Assembly (NCBI GenBank): GCA_964393825.1
Contig: CAYMUY010000001.1
Location: 124,001 to 188,000 of the forward strand
Source: PFJX01 sp964393825
GTDB lineage: Bacteria; Pseudomonadota; Gammaproteobacteria; Burkholderiales; Thiobacillaceae
DNA length: 64,000 nt
Direction: 5' to 3'
Shown: one piece after another, positions 8,951 through 16,943 of the stretch
Numbering within the stretch: position 1 is the stretch's first letter
Layout: each line of letters begins with the position of its first letter
Notes under the pieces: model-generated
Database searches by the model: none
What the model was told of the DNA's origin: nothing
Seen by the model: the letters and a program-made list of their open reading frames with translations, nothing else
Made by a program: the position numbers and the translations under genes

Positions 8951-9772
8951 TTACATGAAGTTGAAGCCGCCGCTGTTTTGGGCGGCTTTCTTATCGGCTT
9001 CTTCCTTGCGCATCCTGGCTTGATCGGCGGCGATGATGGCCGGATCGATCAGGTACTGAGAGGACGGGAACTCGGTGTCGGTGTGGCGGTAGAGCACACC
9101 CAGCGAGGAGTCGTAATCATTCTGGCAGGTGGGGTTGTCGTGTTTGCAGTAGATGCCAACTGCTCTTGGCATTTGTTTGTTGTAATTAATTAATAAATCC
9201 TGCTTGACTACAATTTTTGCATCCAGAATGTCACCTATTACGTAGCCCGCATCTTTACGGGCTACCACGATACGATCAGACCCTTTAGGGCCATCCACAT
9301 CCAGACGTAGCGCGATTAAATTATTCCCAATCGTCTGCGGCAACGGAACTGTTGCTGGGTCAATACCGCTGCTTTGGATTTCGGCTAGGAACTGTGCCGT
9401 CGATGCTGAATTACCTAAGGGGAAAACCTTCTCAACCTTCCCTCGCAACACTGTGCCCGCGTAGAAAGCATTGATTTTGTCAACATTCGTCTGCTCGTTT
9501 TTTGTGATCATGATCGTGGCAACGGGCACACCAATAGCGCCAATAGGGCCAAGAAAGACAAGACCGGCACCGGCTGCGGCGGCCTGTGTCATCGGGCTCC
9601 CAACCGAGAACGGGTTAACCTCACGTGACGCCTTGACGGATTTTTCGGCCTGCCCTTCTACGGCATTTTCAGTTTGACCACCGCCTCCGATGAAGTTGAA
9701 ACCATCGTCGGCATAAACGGGGGCCGTGGCCATAGCGGCAGCCAAGAACACGGAAAGAAGGGATTGGGTCAC
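8951..9772 (-). CDS. Exported hypothetical protein, 273 aa
   Basis: The start is GTG at 9772 with a TGGAG site, the same arrangement as the Rha gene at 11,723, whose leader is related. A signal peptide (to about residue 21, VYADD) is followed by a Gly-rich stretch and a hydrophobic segment around residues 65-90 (AGAGLVFLGPIGAIGVPVATIMI). The tetrapeptide GFNF occurs just after the signal cleavage and again at the extreme C-terminus. One CxxxxxxxC pair lies near residue 210. No family recognised. Confidence 0.6.
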   Translation of the reverse strand: MTQSLLSVFLAAAMATAPVYADDGFNFIGGGGQTENAVEGQAEKSVKASREVNPFSVGSPMTQAAAAGAGLVFLGPIGAIGVPVATIMITKNEQTNVDKINAFYAGTVLRGKVEKVFPLGNSASTAQFLAEIQSSGIDPATVPLPQTIGNNLIALRLDVDGPKGSDRIVVARKDAGYVIGDILDAKIVVKQDLLINYNKQMPRAVGIYCKHDNPTCQNDYDSSLGVLYRHTDTEFPSSQYLIDPAIIAADQARMRKEEADKKAAQNSGGFNFM

Positions 9773-9795
9773 GATGCGCTCCAGAGTGATTGATC

Positions 9796-9858
9796 GGGTT
9801 CAAGCGCCCGCGCGGCGCAACGCGTAAGAACCCGTCCCGGAGGGTGTTGATTGGACGG
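9796..9858 (-). promoter_or_regulatory. Conserved hairpin leader, copy 1
   Basis: On the - strand, GGGTTC and GAACCC form an outer stem (9796-9833) around an inner GC hairpin (GCGCC/GGCGC). A conserved flank rich in CCGGG and CGGCCG extends upstream. It precedes the 273-residue exported protein gene. Related copies occur at 11,749 and 35,788. Confidence 0.55.
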
Positions 9859-9872
9859 CCGAGTTTTTATTG

Positions 9873-10250
9873 TTATCCATGATTTCTATTTCTTCCAGTG
9901 ATTTTCGGCACAGTGGTACGAATTTCTTCACCCTTCACTTCCTGGATCGCCCGCTTGAATGCTTTCAGGCTTTGTGTGGCAAACATCTGGCTACGGCCCA
10001 ACGTCTGGGAGGGCTTGATCTTGCCACTCTGCACATAGCGCCGGAAAGTGGCGATGGAAACTTCAAGGTATTCTGCGGCCTCATGGGCAGTAAACACGTC
10101 ATCAACCAAGTGTCCGAACACCTGATCGTGCGTGAGGTCGTCATTCTGAAAAAGCATCGACCCCAGAATAGAGAAAAAACGGCCTCGTTCGGCGGAGGGC
10201 ATCCCTTTGATCTCATCCAGAAGTTCTTCTGCTGTCATGGCATGGCTCAT
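9873..10250 (-). CDS. Helix-turn-helix antitoxin-like protein
   Basis: 125 residues. The centre carries an excisionase/MerR-type helix-turn-helix (FTAHEAAEYLEVSIATFRRY, residues ~49-68) with a following wing that contains GKIKPSQTLGRSQMF. Such proteins are the antitoxins and autorepressors of RelE/ParE-like modules in which the toxin gene comes first. It starts four bases after the toxin stop, with AGAGGAA as ribosome site. Alternatively it could be a simple DNA-binding regulator; the toxin neighbour favours the first reading. Confidence 0.75.
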   Translation of the reverse strand: MSHAMTAEELLDEIKGMPSAERGRFFSILGSMLFQNDDLTHDQVFGHLVDDVFTAHEAAEYLEVSIATFRRYVQSGKIKPSQTLGRSQMFATQSLKAFKRAIQEVKGEEIRTTVPKITGRNRNHG

Positions 10251-10254
10251 GGCA

Positions 10255-10590
10255 TCATTCCTCTCGTAGATAGCGTTTCAGCGTGTCATAGAAGTTTTCA
10301 TGTGTTCCGACCTGGTAAAAGTCGATCACCAGGAATTCGACAGCCGTTGCCCGTTCTCGCTGCGTAGGGAGAGGTGGACTGTAGGCCACCAGGTATTCCT
10401 GCCGGTTGAACCGGAACTTGTAAACCCATATCCCGGCCAAGTCGGCGACCTTGGCTTCCCCGATGCTGGGATCAGCGCAAACAGCCTCGACCGCATCCTC
10501 AATGGCAAGTTGCAAAGGTTTGTGAGCCTTCTTCACGAACTGGCTGAACGGTCGTTTGTACCTGGCTTGAATGATCTCTATATAAGTCAG
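10255..10590 (-). CDS. ParE/RelE-like toxin, start uncertain
   Basis: The conserved part includes DPSIGEAKVADLAGIWVYKF and a C-terminal HENFYDTLKRYL, typical of ParE-like ribosome-dependent RNases or gyrase poisons that end near His-Glu-Asn-Phe-Tyr. No ATG lies at the expected N-terminus. I place the start at CTG 10,590 (111 residues); GTG at 10,536 would give 93. The open frame continues upstream only into the antisense of a duplicated gene fragment that begins about 40 bases away, so the native 5' end may have been lost when that junction formed. Confidence 0.65.
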   Translation of the reverse strand: MTYIEIIQARYKRPFSQFVKKAHKPLQLAIEDAVEAVCADPSIGEAKVADLAGIWVYKFRFNRQEYLVAYSPPLPTQRERATAVEFLVIDFYQVGTHENFYDTLKRYLREE

Positions 10591-10607
10591 TATTGATCTG
10601 ATTACAA
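10579..10607 (-). promoter_or_regulatory. Candidate promoter inside the toxin 5' region
   Basis: TTGTAA and TATATA are separated by 17 bases on the - strand. If used, transcription would start near 10,572, inside the expected toxin N-terminus, which favours the GTG start or indicates a leaderless remnant. Confidence 0.4.
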
Positions 10608-10631
10608 TGCATTCCTGCGCGCTGCGCAAGT

Positions 10632-10868
10632 GGGGCGAGCAGGCCCAGGGCCTGGCCGCCGCGGTGGCGCCGAAGATGCGGGCGGGGTGATTGGCGCTAT
10701 GCTCACCGGCGCCAGCAAGATGGCCCATGGCGATTGCCGCGCCACCCCCGGCGCCGAGTGCGCGGCGGCCGATCCGGGCCTGGCGATGCGGCCGAAGAGC
10801 TATCGCCGGCAGAACATTCCACGCGATGTCTATGAGGCGAAGCGGATGTGCGAGGCGCGAGGGCTGTT
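10632..10868 (+). pseudogene. Duplicated 3' fragment of the 536-aa exported protein gene
   Basis: This stretch repeats 8583-8819 almost base for base. It has a one-base deletion near 10,686 that breaks the frame, and both ends stop abruptly: the left at the toxin upstream region and the right just before the Rha gene stop. No start or ribosome site is present. Confidence 0.85.
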
Positions 10869-10883
10869 ATCAGGGATGATCGT

Positions 10884-11723
10884 TCAGTGCAGCACGACCG
10901 ACTGAACATCTGCCGCCAACGCGGCCAAACCATCGTCAGAAAACAGAGACTCCAGCCCTCTCTTCGACAGGCGTTCCGCCACTTTCTCGGCCAGGGCGTC
11001 CAGCATCAACTCAATGCTGGTCGACTTCTGGCCTGAAACCTCGGAGATATTGAAGATATTCTCCAGGGCCAGCCTTTTCACCGCGCTATGGAGCGAAGAG
11101 CGCCCCACCAGGTGATGGATGTCCCGCTCAATATCGCGGTAGCTGGTCACCACCGGCGCCTTGTGCGCCTCTTTCTGGAGCGCCCACCACACCACGATCG
11201 CCAACGCTGGATGGCGGTCGAAAACCTCCAGAAGGCGGAGGAACACCTCCGGGGTCATCGCCGGCAGGTTGTCCGGGTCGGAGAAATCGAGGGGCTTGCC
11301 CATGCCGGACCGCTCGATCTTGTTCAGGGCGCGGATGGCCTCGACGAGACGGGTTTCCATGAGGGAGAAGGCGGTGATGTAGGCAACCTTCCACTTCAGC
11401 GCCTCCTTGCCGGTGAAACCCATGACCAGTAGGGAGAAACCGTCGCGGGTCATGCGGTAGTGGCCCACGCGCGAGGTCTCCTTGGTAACCTGATGGCCGG
11501 ATGAATCGATATAAGCCATTGTTTCATTTACTGATCCAAAATTGGATTTTGCAAAATTGGCAGAATCCTCCGGCATCGACTCCAGTAAGTTCCGGATGTC
11601 GCGTAGCACATGGTAATGCGGCTTTCCAAACTTCTCCGCCACGTCCAGCGACGTGGTGGTGATCTGGCCGTCGATGATCTTCAGACGGGGCTTGAGGCTG
11701 ATGGGGGGCTTCTCTTGGGTCAC
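10884..11723 (-). CDS. Rha family regulatory protein
   Basis: 279 residues from GTG 11,723, which has TGGAG just upstream and shares leader and start context with the gene at 9772. The N-terminal half matches the Rha domain of phage and ICE regulators (TSLDVAEKFGKPHYHVLRDI, then MTRDGFSLLVMGFTGKEALKWK and a FSLMETRL helix). The C-terminal half is unlike phage antirepressor tails I know and is helical. Rha proteins interfere with host-factor-dependent phage growth; a regulatory role here is inferred. A longer start at 11,849 would translate the leader hairpin and is rejected. Confidence 0.75.
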   Translation of the reverse strand: MTQEKPPISLKPRLKIIDGQITTTSLDVAEKFGKPHYHVLRDIRNLLESMPEDSANFAKSNFGSVNETMAYIDSSGHQVTKETSRVGHYRMTRDGFSLLVMGFTGKEALKWKVAYITAFSLMETRLVEAIRALNKIERSGMGKPLDFSDPDNLPAMTPEVFLRLLEVFDRHPALAIVVWWALQKEAHKAPVVTSYRDIERDIHHLVGRSSLHSAVKRLALENIFNISEVSGQKSTSIELMLDALAEKVAERLSKRGLESLFSDDGLAALAADVQSVVLH

Positions 11724-11748
11724 GGTGTTCTCCAGGGTGATTGATGTG

Positions 11749-11820
11749 GGGTTCGTGTGCCACGCGTGGCACTTCGCGTAAGAACCCGCCCCGGAAAAAA
11801 GTGACGACTCGGGCGGCCGA
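11749..11820 (-). promoter_or_regulatory. Conserved hairpin leader, copy 2
   Basis: Outer GGGTTC/GAACCC stem at 11,749-11,787 on the - strand. The inner hairpin reads GTGCC/GGCAC where the other copies have GCGCC/GGCGC, a compensatory change. It precedes the Rha gene. Confidence 0.6.
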
Positions 11821-11938
11821 TGCTTGATTCTGGCCTGCATTTTCACCAATAGGTGACGAATTGCAAGAATTGGAACGCGCAGGGACTATGGGTAATTCTT
11901 CCGCGTCAAAGATGCGTGTGGCGACTCACGACGGTTAC

Positions 11939-13159
11939 CTATGGATGCGAAGCACCCAGGTTCACCGCCCGCACCAACGGTAGGCCGAACAGCCGGGACT
12001 GGTTCTCGATCGATCTGCGCTGGATCCAGATGGCGTCCAAGTCGGCGGCAAACCAGTTGTTTGCCATGCTGATGATGGCACGGGGCTTGTCCAGGCTGGA
12101 TAGGAGCATCGGGTAGATCAGAAAATCCTCATAACAAATGGAGTAGGCTGCCTGGATACCGTGCAGATGTGTCGTCCCGCGGCCGAGAAGATCCGGGACG
12201 CCGCCTGCATTTTGTCCTGGGCGCCAGACGCCGATCGGCATGGGGATCCGTCCATGCAGAGCACCTGCGGTGGCACCGAGTAGTGCGGCGCCATTGAAAT
12301 AGCGCTCTCCATCTGCTGGCAGGTCGGCGCCCAGGACGAGAGTGGCATTGTGCTCGCGCGCCAGACGGTCTATGTCGCGCCACCAGAATTGCGAGCCCGA
12401 GCGCCATGGACCGACGATTCCCTCCGGCAGAACGATCACTTGTGCACCAGCATCCAGACGAGTGCGGACCGATGCCATCAGCGTTTGGTGGTGTCGATAC
12501 GCTGCGGCCCTGTCCTTCGGGTACTCGCCCATGGCTGTGTCTACACCCACCCAACCGTCAGGCGCGCGGGCTGGCGTGTACAACATGTTGGCCACCAGGC
12601 TGGTCGCGGCAGCGCCCAATATAAGGGCGACTGCCCGCCATTGATGCCGGGCACATCCAGCCAGCAGCACCAGGAAGACGAAGGTCAACCCGAGGCCTAT
12701 CCATCCAGTCCCCGGGAAGGCGTCGCCGGCGAGCAAGAGAGGCGAGAGCCAACCCAGGATGCCAACAGGGGGGAGGGTGGTTACCAGTAACGCACCGGCC
12801 ACACCCAGCATGGCTCGCCACGAGGTGAGTTTTTCACGCCAGACGATAGCCCAGGGCGAAGCGAGGATGGCGGCATGTGCCAGCCAGACGGCGCTCCCCC
12901 ATCCTGGCCAGCTCTCTGGAAAGAATGTGAAGAAAATGGCAGGCACATCCCTGGCACCGGTCAAGTAGTACCCTGACCAGAGAAGAAACGCAGCCAGCCG
13001 ACTGCGTGACGCGGCCCAGATGAAAGGGAGGGGGAGCACCCACCATTGCGTGGCGCCTGGTTGCCAGGCGAGGTATCCCAAGGCGGCGCCGGCGCTGAGC
13101 CCCAGGATGGGGATGGCTATCTTGGCAATGCCGGATTTGCGGATACCGACAATGGTCAT
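11939..13159 (-). CDS. traB: TraB-like nitrilase-fold membrane protein
   Basis: 406 residues. About six hydrophobic segments fill the first 200 residues, followed by a carbon-nitrogen hydrolase domain: the Glu of VIVLPEGIVG, then CYEDFLIYP with the nucleophile Cys and a downstream NNWF. This is the architecture of apolipoprotein N-acyltransferase and of the TraB conjugation proteins of Ti-type plasmids. The Lys of the usual triad is not obvious between the Glu and Cys. I chose the ATG at 13,159 because the same GCGCCATGACCATT context starts the gene at 14,185. An upstream ATG at 13,177 is possible. Confidence 0.7.
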   Translation of the reverse strand: MTIVGIRKSGIAKIAIPILGLSAGAALGYLAWQPGATQWWVLPLPFIWAASRSRLAAFLLWSGYYLTGARDVPAIFFTFFPESWPGWGSAVWLAHAAILASPWAIVWREKLTSWRAMLGVAGALLVTTLPPVGILGWLSPLLLAGDAFPGTGWIGLGLTFVFLVLLAGCARHQWRAVALILGAAATSLVANMLYTPARAPDGWVGVDTAMGEYPKDRAAAYRHHQTLMASVRTRLDAGAQVIVLPEGIVGPWRSGSQFWWRDIDRLAREHNATLVLGADLPADGERYFNGAALLGATAGALHGRIPMPIGVWRPGQNAGGVPDLLGRGTTHLHGIQAAYSICYEDFLIYPMLLSSLDKPRAIISMANNWFAADLDAIWIQRRSIENQSRLFGLPLVRAVNLGASHP

Positions 13160-13171
13160 GGCGCATTCGGT

Positions 13172-13213
13172 GCGCATTGTATCGCTACGTCATCGATACG
13201 TATTTAATATTAA
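13172..13213 (-). promoter_or_regulatory. Promoter-operator copy upstream of traB-like gene
   Basis: A 42-base stretch homologous to 14,187-14,228 and ending in the palindrome TTAATATTAA (13,204-13,213). It also holds a TACAAT hexamer and an inverted GTATCG/CGATAC pair. Confidence 0.55.
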
Positions 13214-13605
13214 TCCGATATGTTACTGGGTGAATTCAGCGGAGGTCTGCGGGGTGAGGCATCCGCAACCTCCCGCACCTGCTGATACAACGTGGGCAGA
13301 TCACCCTGGATCGTCTTCCAGACGATTTCAAGGTCTACTTTATCGTAGCCGTGCGAGACGCGGTTTCGCATGGTGTACATGACCTGCCACGGGATGTAGT
13401 CGTGTAGGGCGGCGAACTCAGGGTCTACGCGCTGAATGTTGTTCGATGCCTCGCCGATGATTTCTATGTTGCGGATCACGGCATCCTGGGCCATCGGGTT
13501 GTCCAGGAACGCCACATCGCTCATGTCCTCGGTGTACTGCCCGATCCGTTCGATGGCTTGCAGGATGTGTCCGAGGTAGTCGGGGACGCGCAGAGCCTTG
13601 CTCAT
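13210..13605 (-). CDS. hepT: HepT-like toxin (DUF86)
   Basis: 131 residues with the HEPN RX4HXY signature at Arg80, His85 and Tyr87 (RNRVSHGY). HepT proteins are RNases or AMPylated toxins neutralised by the MntA nucleotidyltransferase encoded next to them. The start overlaps the end of the mntA-like gene by four bases. Its 3' end touches the TTAATATTAA operator of the traB-like gene. Assignment to the MntA/HepT class is firm from motif and neighbour; activity is not shown. Confidence 0.85.
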   Translation of the reverse strand: MSKALRVPDYLGHILQAIERIGQYTEDMSDVAFLDNPMAQDAVIRNIEIIGEASNNIQRVDPEFAALHDYIPWQVMYTMRNRVSHGYDKVDLEIVWKTIQGDLPTLYQQVREVADASPRRPPLNSPSNISD

Positions 13606-13892
13606 ACCGACACCGCCTCGGCAAGAACCGAGCCGCGATACTTCTCCGGCAGCGCCCTGGGTGTTAGCACATCGACGGGGATACCGAGTAGGCGTTCCAG
13701 TTCGACCTGGATGGCCGCTACGTCCATGAGCGTCGTCTCAGGTGTTGGGTCGACGAGGATGTCCAGGTCGCTGTCCTCGGTGTCCTTGCCGTGGAGGACG
13801 GAGCCGAAGACGCGAGCATTGTGGGTGCGGTGAGCTTCCACCACGCGCCGGATGTCTTCGCGGTGTGACGCCAGGGCTTGCGAGGGTTTCAT
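13602..13892 (-). CDS. mntA: MntA-like nucleotidyltransferase antitoxin
   Basis: 96 residues. The minimal nucleotidyltransferase signature GSVLHG...SDLDILVD lies at about residues 30-48 with both catalytic aspartates present. MntA proteins AMPylate HepT on tyrosine near its active site. The ATG at 13,892 has GGGAGG five bases upstream, so the further GTG at 13,922 (which overlaps the preceding stop) is less likely. It forms a two-gene module with the hepT-like gene. Confidence 0.85.
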   Translation of the reverse strand: MKPSQALASHREDIRRVVEAHRTHNARVFGSVLHGKDTEDSDLDILVDPTPETTLMDVAAIQVELERLLGIPVDVLTPRALPEKYRGSVLAEAVSV

Positions 13893-13918
13893 TGTGCCTC
13901 CCATCAGTCGTTCAGTTT

Positions 13919-14185
13919 TCACGGCTTGCGCAAGCCGTCAATGGCCAAGCCGTATTCCACGGCCCGGTAAATGGCCATGTTGATGACCGCCGCGCGGGAC
14001 TGCCCAAGCTCGCTGGCCAGTTCGTCGACCTTGAGCAGCAGCGCCGGCGCAATGGTCAGGCTGATTTGCTGCTTGTTGCCCTTCTTCACCCCTCTGGGCT
14101 TATCCACGGCATCGGGTGCGCCTGAGATGAACGCATCAGCGGCGTTGGCGTTGGTGTTCCTGGGCTTGGGCCTCGTAATGGTCAT
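13919..14185 (-). CDS. Ribbon-helix-helix DNA-binding protein
   Basis: 88 residues. A disordered basic N-terminus (about 35 residues) precedes a ribbon-helix-helix fold: QISLTIAPALLLKVDELASE then SRAAVINMAIYRAVEYGL. This is the layout of ParG/CopG-type partners of ParA, where the N-terminal arm stimulates the ATPase. The gene lies directly downstream of a ParA gene. The TTAATATTAA palindromes before it, before parA and before the traB-like gene are likely binding sites, by inference. Confidence 0.75.
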   Translation of the reverse strand: MTITRPKPRNTNANAADAFISGAPDAVDKPRGVKKGNKQQISLTIAPALLLKVDELASELGQSRAAVINMAIYRAVEYGLAIDGLRKP

Positions 14186-14186
14186 G

Positions 14187-14228
14187 GCGCATTGTCTCGA
14201 TGTGTCTTCGGTATACTATTAATATTAA
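14187..14228 (-). promoter_or_regulatory. Promoter-operator copy upstream of the RHH gene
   Basis: Homologous over 42 bases, without gaps, to 13,172-13,213. It ends in TTAATATTAA (14,219-14,228), which overlaps the last codons of the parA-like gene. Confidence 0.55.
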
Positions 14229-14866
14229 AACAATACGTACATGAGTGCCTTAAGCTCTTCTATTGCCTTCCTGTCAGCCGGCCTATGTTCCAGCACAGAC
14301 AACCCTTGGCCCGCCGCGTTGGCGAAGGCTTTGCGGCGTCGGATCGGGGTGTCCAGGTACTCAAACTGTGGAATCTCCGCAACGGCAACAGCCGCCTCCA
14401 CATTGTCCGTAGATGCCGTGCCAGGATCCGCGCAATTCAGGATCGCCACGGCGCGCAGACCATCCCGCACGCCACGCGCTTCATCCACCAGTGCAGCCAT
14501 GTCGTCGAGCGCCCAAACGTCGTAGCTGCGCGGCTGAAATGGCACCAGGAGAACATCGGACAACACCAGTGCAGCCCGTAGAGCGGACGAATCGCGACCG
14601 CCGGCATCGATGATGATGTCGTCGAACTTGTCCGCTTGTTGCCGGACCTGGGCTCGAAGCGTTGGGCCATCGGCATAGGTTGCACACGCGATACCCGGTT
14701 CGTGGCCAGCGTCGGCCCTGATGCTGATGGCTGTTTGTGCGGAGCCCTGCCGATCGCCATCGATGAGCCACACATCTCGCCCGGCCAGTGCCAGAGCAAT
14801 CGCTAGATTCACCGCCAGCGTGGTCTTTCCGACACCGCCCTTCGTATTGCCGACCGTTACGATCAT
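14225..14866 (-). CDS. ParA-family ATPase (ParF-like)
   Basis: 213 residues. A deviant Walker A (KGGVGKTT) sits at residues 9-16, followed by DGDRQGSAQ and a central DAGGRDS in place of the usual DxP motif. The short length without an N-terminal DNA-binding domain matches ParF/type Ib ATPases, which work with a small ribbon-helix-helix protein such as the one downstream. It may partition the excised ICE or act as a regulator. A second, different ParA lies at 50,086. Confidence 0.85.
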   Translation of the reverse strand: MIVTVGNTKGGVGKTTLAVNLAIALALAGRDVWLIDGDRQGSAQTAISIRADAGHEPGIACATYADGPTLRAQVRQQADKFDDIIIDAGGRDSSALRAALVLSDVLLVPFQPRSYDVWALDDMAALVDEARGVRDGLRAVAILNCADPGTASTDNVEAAVAVAEIPQFEYLDTPIRRRKAFANAAGQGLSVLEHRPADRKAIEELKALMYVLF

Positions 14867-14878
14867 GTTTCACCGTGT

Positions 14879-14928
14879 TTAATATTAAACGCATATTCTT
14901 ATTGTATTTGTCGCGGTGACTTGGTCAA
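14879..14928 (-). promoter_or_regulatory. parA-like gene promoter with operator
   Basis: TTGACC (14,923-14,928) and TACAAT (14,901-14,906) have 16-base spacing on the - strand. The palindrome TTAATATTAA (14,879-14,888) lies just downstream, where a bound repressor would block RNA polymerase. Confidence 0.6.
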
Positions 14929-14990
14929 TCGGTAACGGTGAACAAGATGACGCGCCAGTGCCGTCCACGCGCTGACATCGCCGCGTAGGT

Positions 14991-15782
14991 CTACTCAAGT
15001 TCGTCAGAGAATGGCACGTTGCAATCGCCACAGACGAGATTGAGCTTCGGCTTGCCCCAGGCATTAGCCGAACAACTAGGGCAGGTGTATTTCACTCGGT
15101 TGCTGCGGTTGCCCGTCCTTTCCATGAACAGCTGCGGATGGGTGTGTAGTGGCGTATAGGTGTCGACGCCGGTTGGTGTCGGCATTGTATGGCCGGGCGT
15201 GGTGGTGGACGGCCCTGGCCATTCTGGCGCCGGCGCCATTGGCACATGGGCAGGGTAGCGGTCATACCAAGTGATCTTCCACCCGCCGCCCCTCAGGTCG
15301 TTGGTTGCCTGCTCGAACCGGCCGCCGGCAATCACGTAGTCCGACATCTTCTGGCCTACTCGTCGGCCACCTTGCGCGCCTGTGCTGGAGGGCATGAGAC
15401 CGAGCGACTCCATTTTGTCGGCCCATTCCCGGTTGTGATAGCAGGCCCGACTTGGTGTGCCGAAGTGAGCTTGCCACAGGTGCACCATCTCATGAACCAA
15501 GGTCTGAAGGACTTCCAGAAGGTCTTTCACCGAGGCGAAATATTCAGGGTTGATGGCTATCTCATCCGTCGTGGTTCCGTCAAGCCGACCGAACCGATCC
15601 TTCGAGAAATAGCCAAAGGTCCGCTTCTGTCGCTGCAGGGTGAACAGGCACGCCGGCAACTCGCCCTCGAACAACTCGCGGTTGAAGTGTTCGTAGGCTT
15701 TCTGCAGTTCCGAATAGGTCTCGTCTGTGGGGGTGCTGGCTAACATTTGTGTATTGTGCATTACACATTGCATGTTTACCAT
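14991..15782 (-). CDS. SprT-like zinc metalloprotease
   Basis: 263 residues. The catalytic motif HEMVH is at residues 97-101 followed by a downstream Tyr/His region (CYHNREWADKM), matching the SprT-like domain that includes Spartan-type proteases acting on DNA-protein crosslinks. The C-terminus has a four-Cys zinc ribbon (CPSCS...CGDC). The middle is a Pro/Thr-rich linker. GGCGGA is immediately upstream of the first ATG; the ATG at 15,773 has better spacing and could be the start. Possible role: protecting transferred DNA, by inference. Confidence 0.8.
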   Translation of the reverse strand: MVNMQCVMHNTQMLASTPTDETYSELQKAYEHFNRELFEGELPACLFTLQRQKRTFGYFSKDRFGRLDGTTTDEIAINPEYFASVKDLLEVLQTLVHEMVHLWQAHFGTPSRACYHNREWADKMESLGLMPSSTGAQGGRRVGQKMSDYVIAGGRFEQATNDLRGGGWKITWYDRYPAHVPMAPAPEWPGPSTTTPGHTMPTPTGVDTYTPLHTHPQLFMERTGNRSNRVKYTCPSCSANAWGKPKLNLVCGDCNVPFSDELE

Positions 15783-15822
15783 TCCGCCTATGTAGTTGGA
15801 TGCCTGTCAGAATGGAGGCTCA

Positions 15823-15990
15823 ATGAGCACAACTAGCCGAATCGAGTGGAAATACAGCTCTGATAAACGCCGTCGCCGGCGGCAGCATCGCCGGGCGGCT
15901 GCGACTCTGCACCGAGAGTCCAGTGGGCGCGGCTGCATCATCCAGGCCGTAGTCGCCTGGCACCTGGCTCAGGCCAGAACGCAGAAGTGA
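15823..15990 (+). CDS. Small basic protein, 55 aa
   Basis: Starts at ATG 15,823 with a strong GGAGG five bases upstream. The sequence has a run of Arg/Lys (SDKRRRRRQHRRAA) followed by a short hydrophobic helix. It is divergent from the protease gene and lies 59 bases before the dam-like gene. Function unknown; it could bind nucleic acid. Confidence 0.55.
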   Translation: MSTTSRIEWKYSSDKRRRRRQHRRAAATLHRESSGRGCIIQAVVAWHLAQARTQK

Positions 15991-16049
15991 CCACGATGTT
16001 CGAACATTTGCCCGACCATCGTTCACATGACAAGGCGAAGGGAGACAAC

Positions 16050-16937
16050 ATGCTAACAAGCGCGTCACCAGTTGGACAAGGAGGAGCGTTCGCCTCTCCT
16101 CTCCGATACCCAGGCGGCAAAGGACGACTCGGCCCATGGCTGGCCAAGTTGATGCGTCACAACAGAATCAGCGGAGGGTGCTATGTTGAACCCTATGCCG
16201 GTGGCGCCGGAGCGGCAGTCTATCTGTTGACCAGGGGGTATGTTGACCACATCCTGATCAACGACCTCGATCCGGTTGTTCATGCCTTCTGGTGGGCCGT
16301 ACTCAACGACTCCGAGGAATTGCTTGAACTGATCACAAATACACCGGTGACCATGGAAAGTTGGCAGCGTCAGAAAGCCATCCATGCCTCGCCGGATCAA
16401 TACAGTCAGATCGAGATTGGGTTCGCGACATTCTTTCTGAACCGGACAAACCGTTCCGGAATATTGACGGGCGGGGTTATCGGCGGAAAATCGCAGACAG
16501 GGCCATATGCCTTGAATGCTCGCTATAACCAGACCGATCTGGCTGAGCGGGTCCGTCGTGTGGCTTCGCTCAAGCGGCATATATCCCTATACCGAGAAGA
16601 TGCCATTGACCTAATAGGCGGCCTGCGCGCTGATCTATCTCCGCGCAGTTTGATCTACCTGGACCCCCCTTATTACCACAAAGGCAGCCTGCTTTATCGC
16701 AACCATTACAGGCCTGACGATCACGCCAGGATTGCCTTGGCGATCCAACAGATCAACACGCCCTGGTTAGTGACCTACGACAACTGCCCAGAGATTCAGT
16801 CTCTCTATGAGAACTGCCAGGGCGAAACCTTTTCTCTTCAGTATTCGACTGCCAGGAACAGGCCAGTAGCCAGCGAGGTCATGTACTACGGCAACCTGGC
16901 ACTTCATGAAGCCCCCTCGTTGACGAAGCGTGGATGA
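16050..16937 (+). CDS. Dam-family adenine DNA methyltransferase
   Basis: 295 residues from ATG 16,050, which has GGGAG at good spacing; the GTG at 15,987 lacks a site. The order of motifs is that of class D12 (alpha) N6-adenine methylases: YPGGKG (20-25) and EPYAGGAGA for cofactor binding, and catalytic DPPYY at 205-209. The target could be GATC or another site. It faces a DUF3800 gene with only six bases between the stops. Confidence 0.85.
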   Translation: MLTSASPVGQGGAFASPLRYPGGKGRLGPWLAKLMRHNRISGGCYVEPYAGGAGAAVYLLTRGYVDHILINDLDPVVHAFWWAVLNDSEELLELITNTPVTMESWQRQKAIHASPDQYSQIEIGFATFFLNRTNRSGILTGGVIGGKSQTGPYALNARYNQTDLAERVRRVASLKRHISLYREDAIDLIGGLRADLSPRSLIYLDPPYYHKGSLLYRNHYRPDDHARIALAIQQINTPWLVTYDNCPEIQSLYENCQGETFSLQYSTARNRPVASEVMYYGNLALHEAPSLTKRG

Positions 16938-16943
16938 GAGCGT

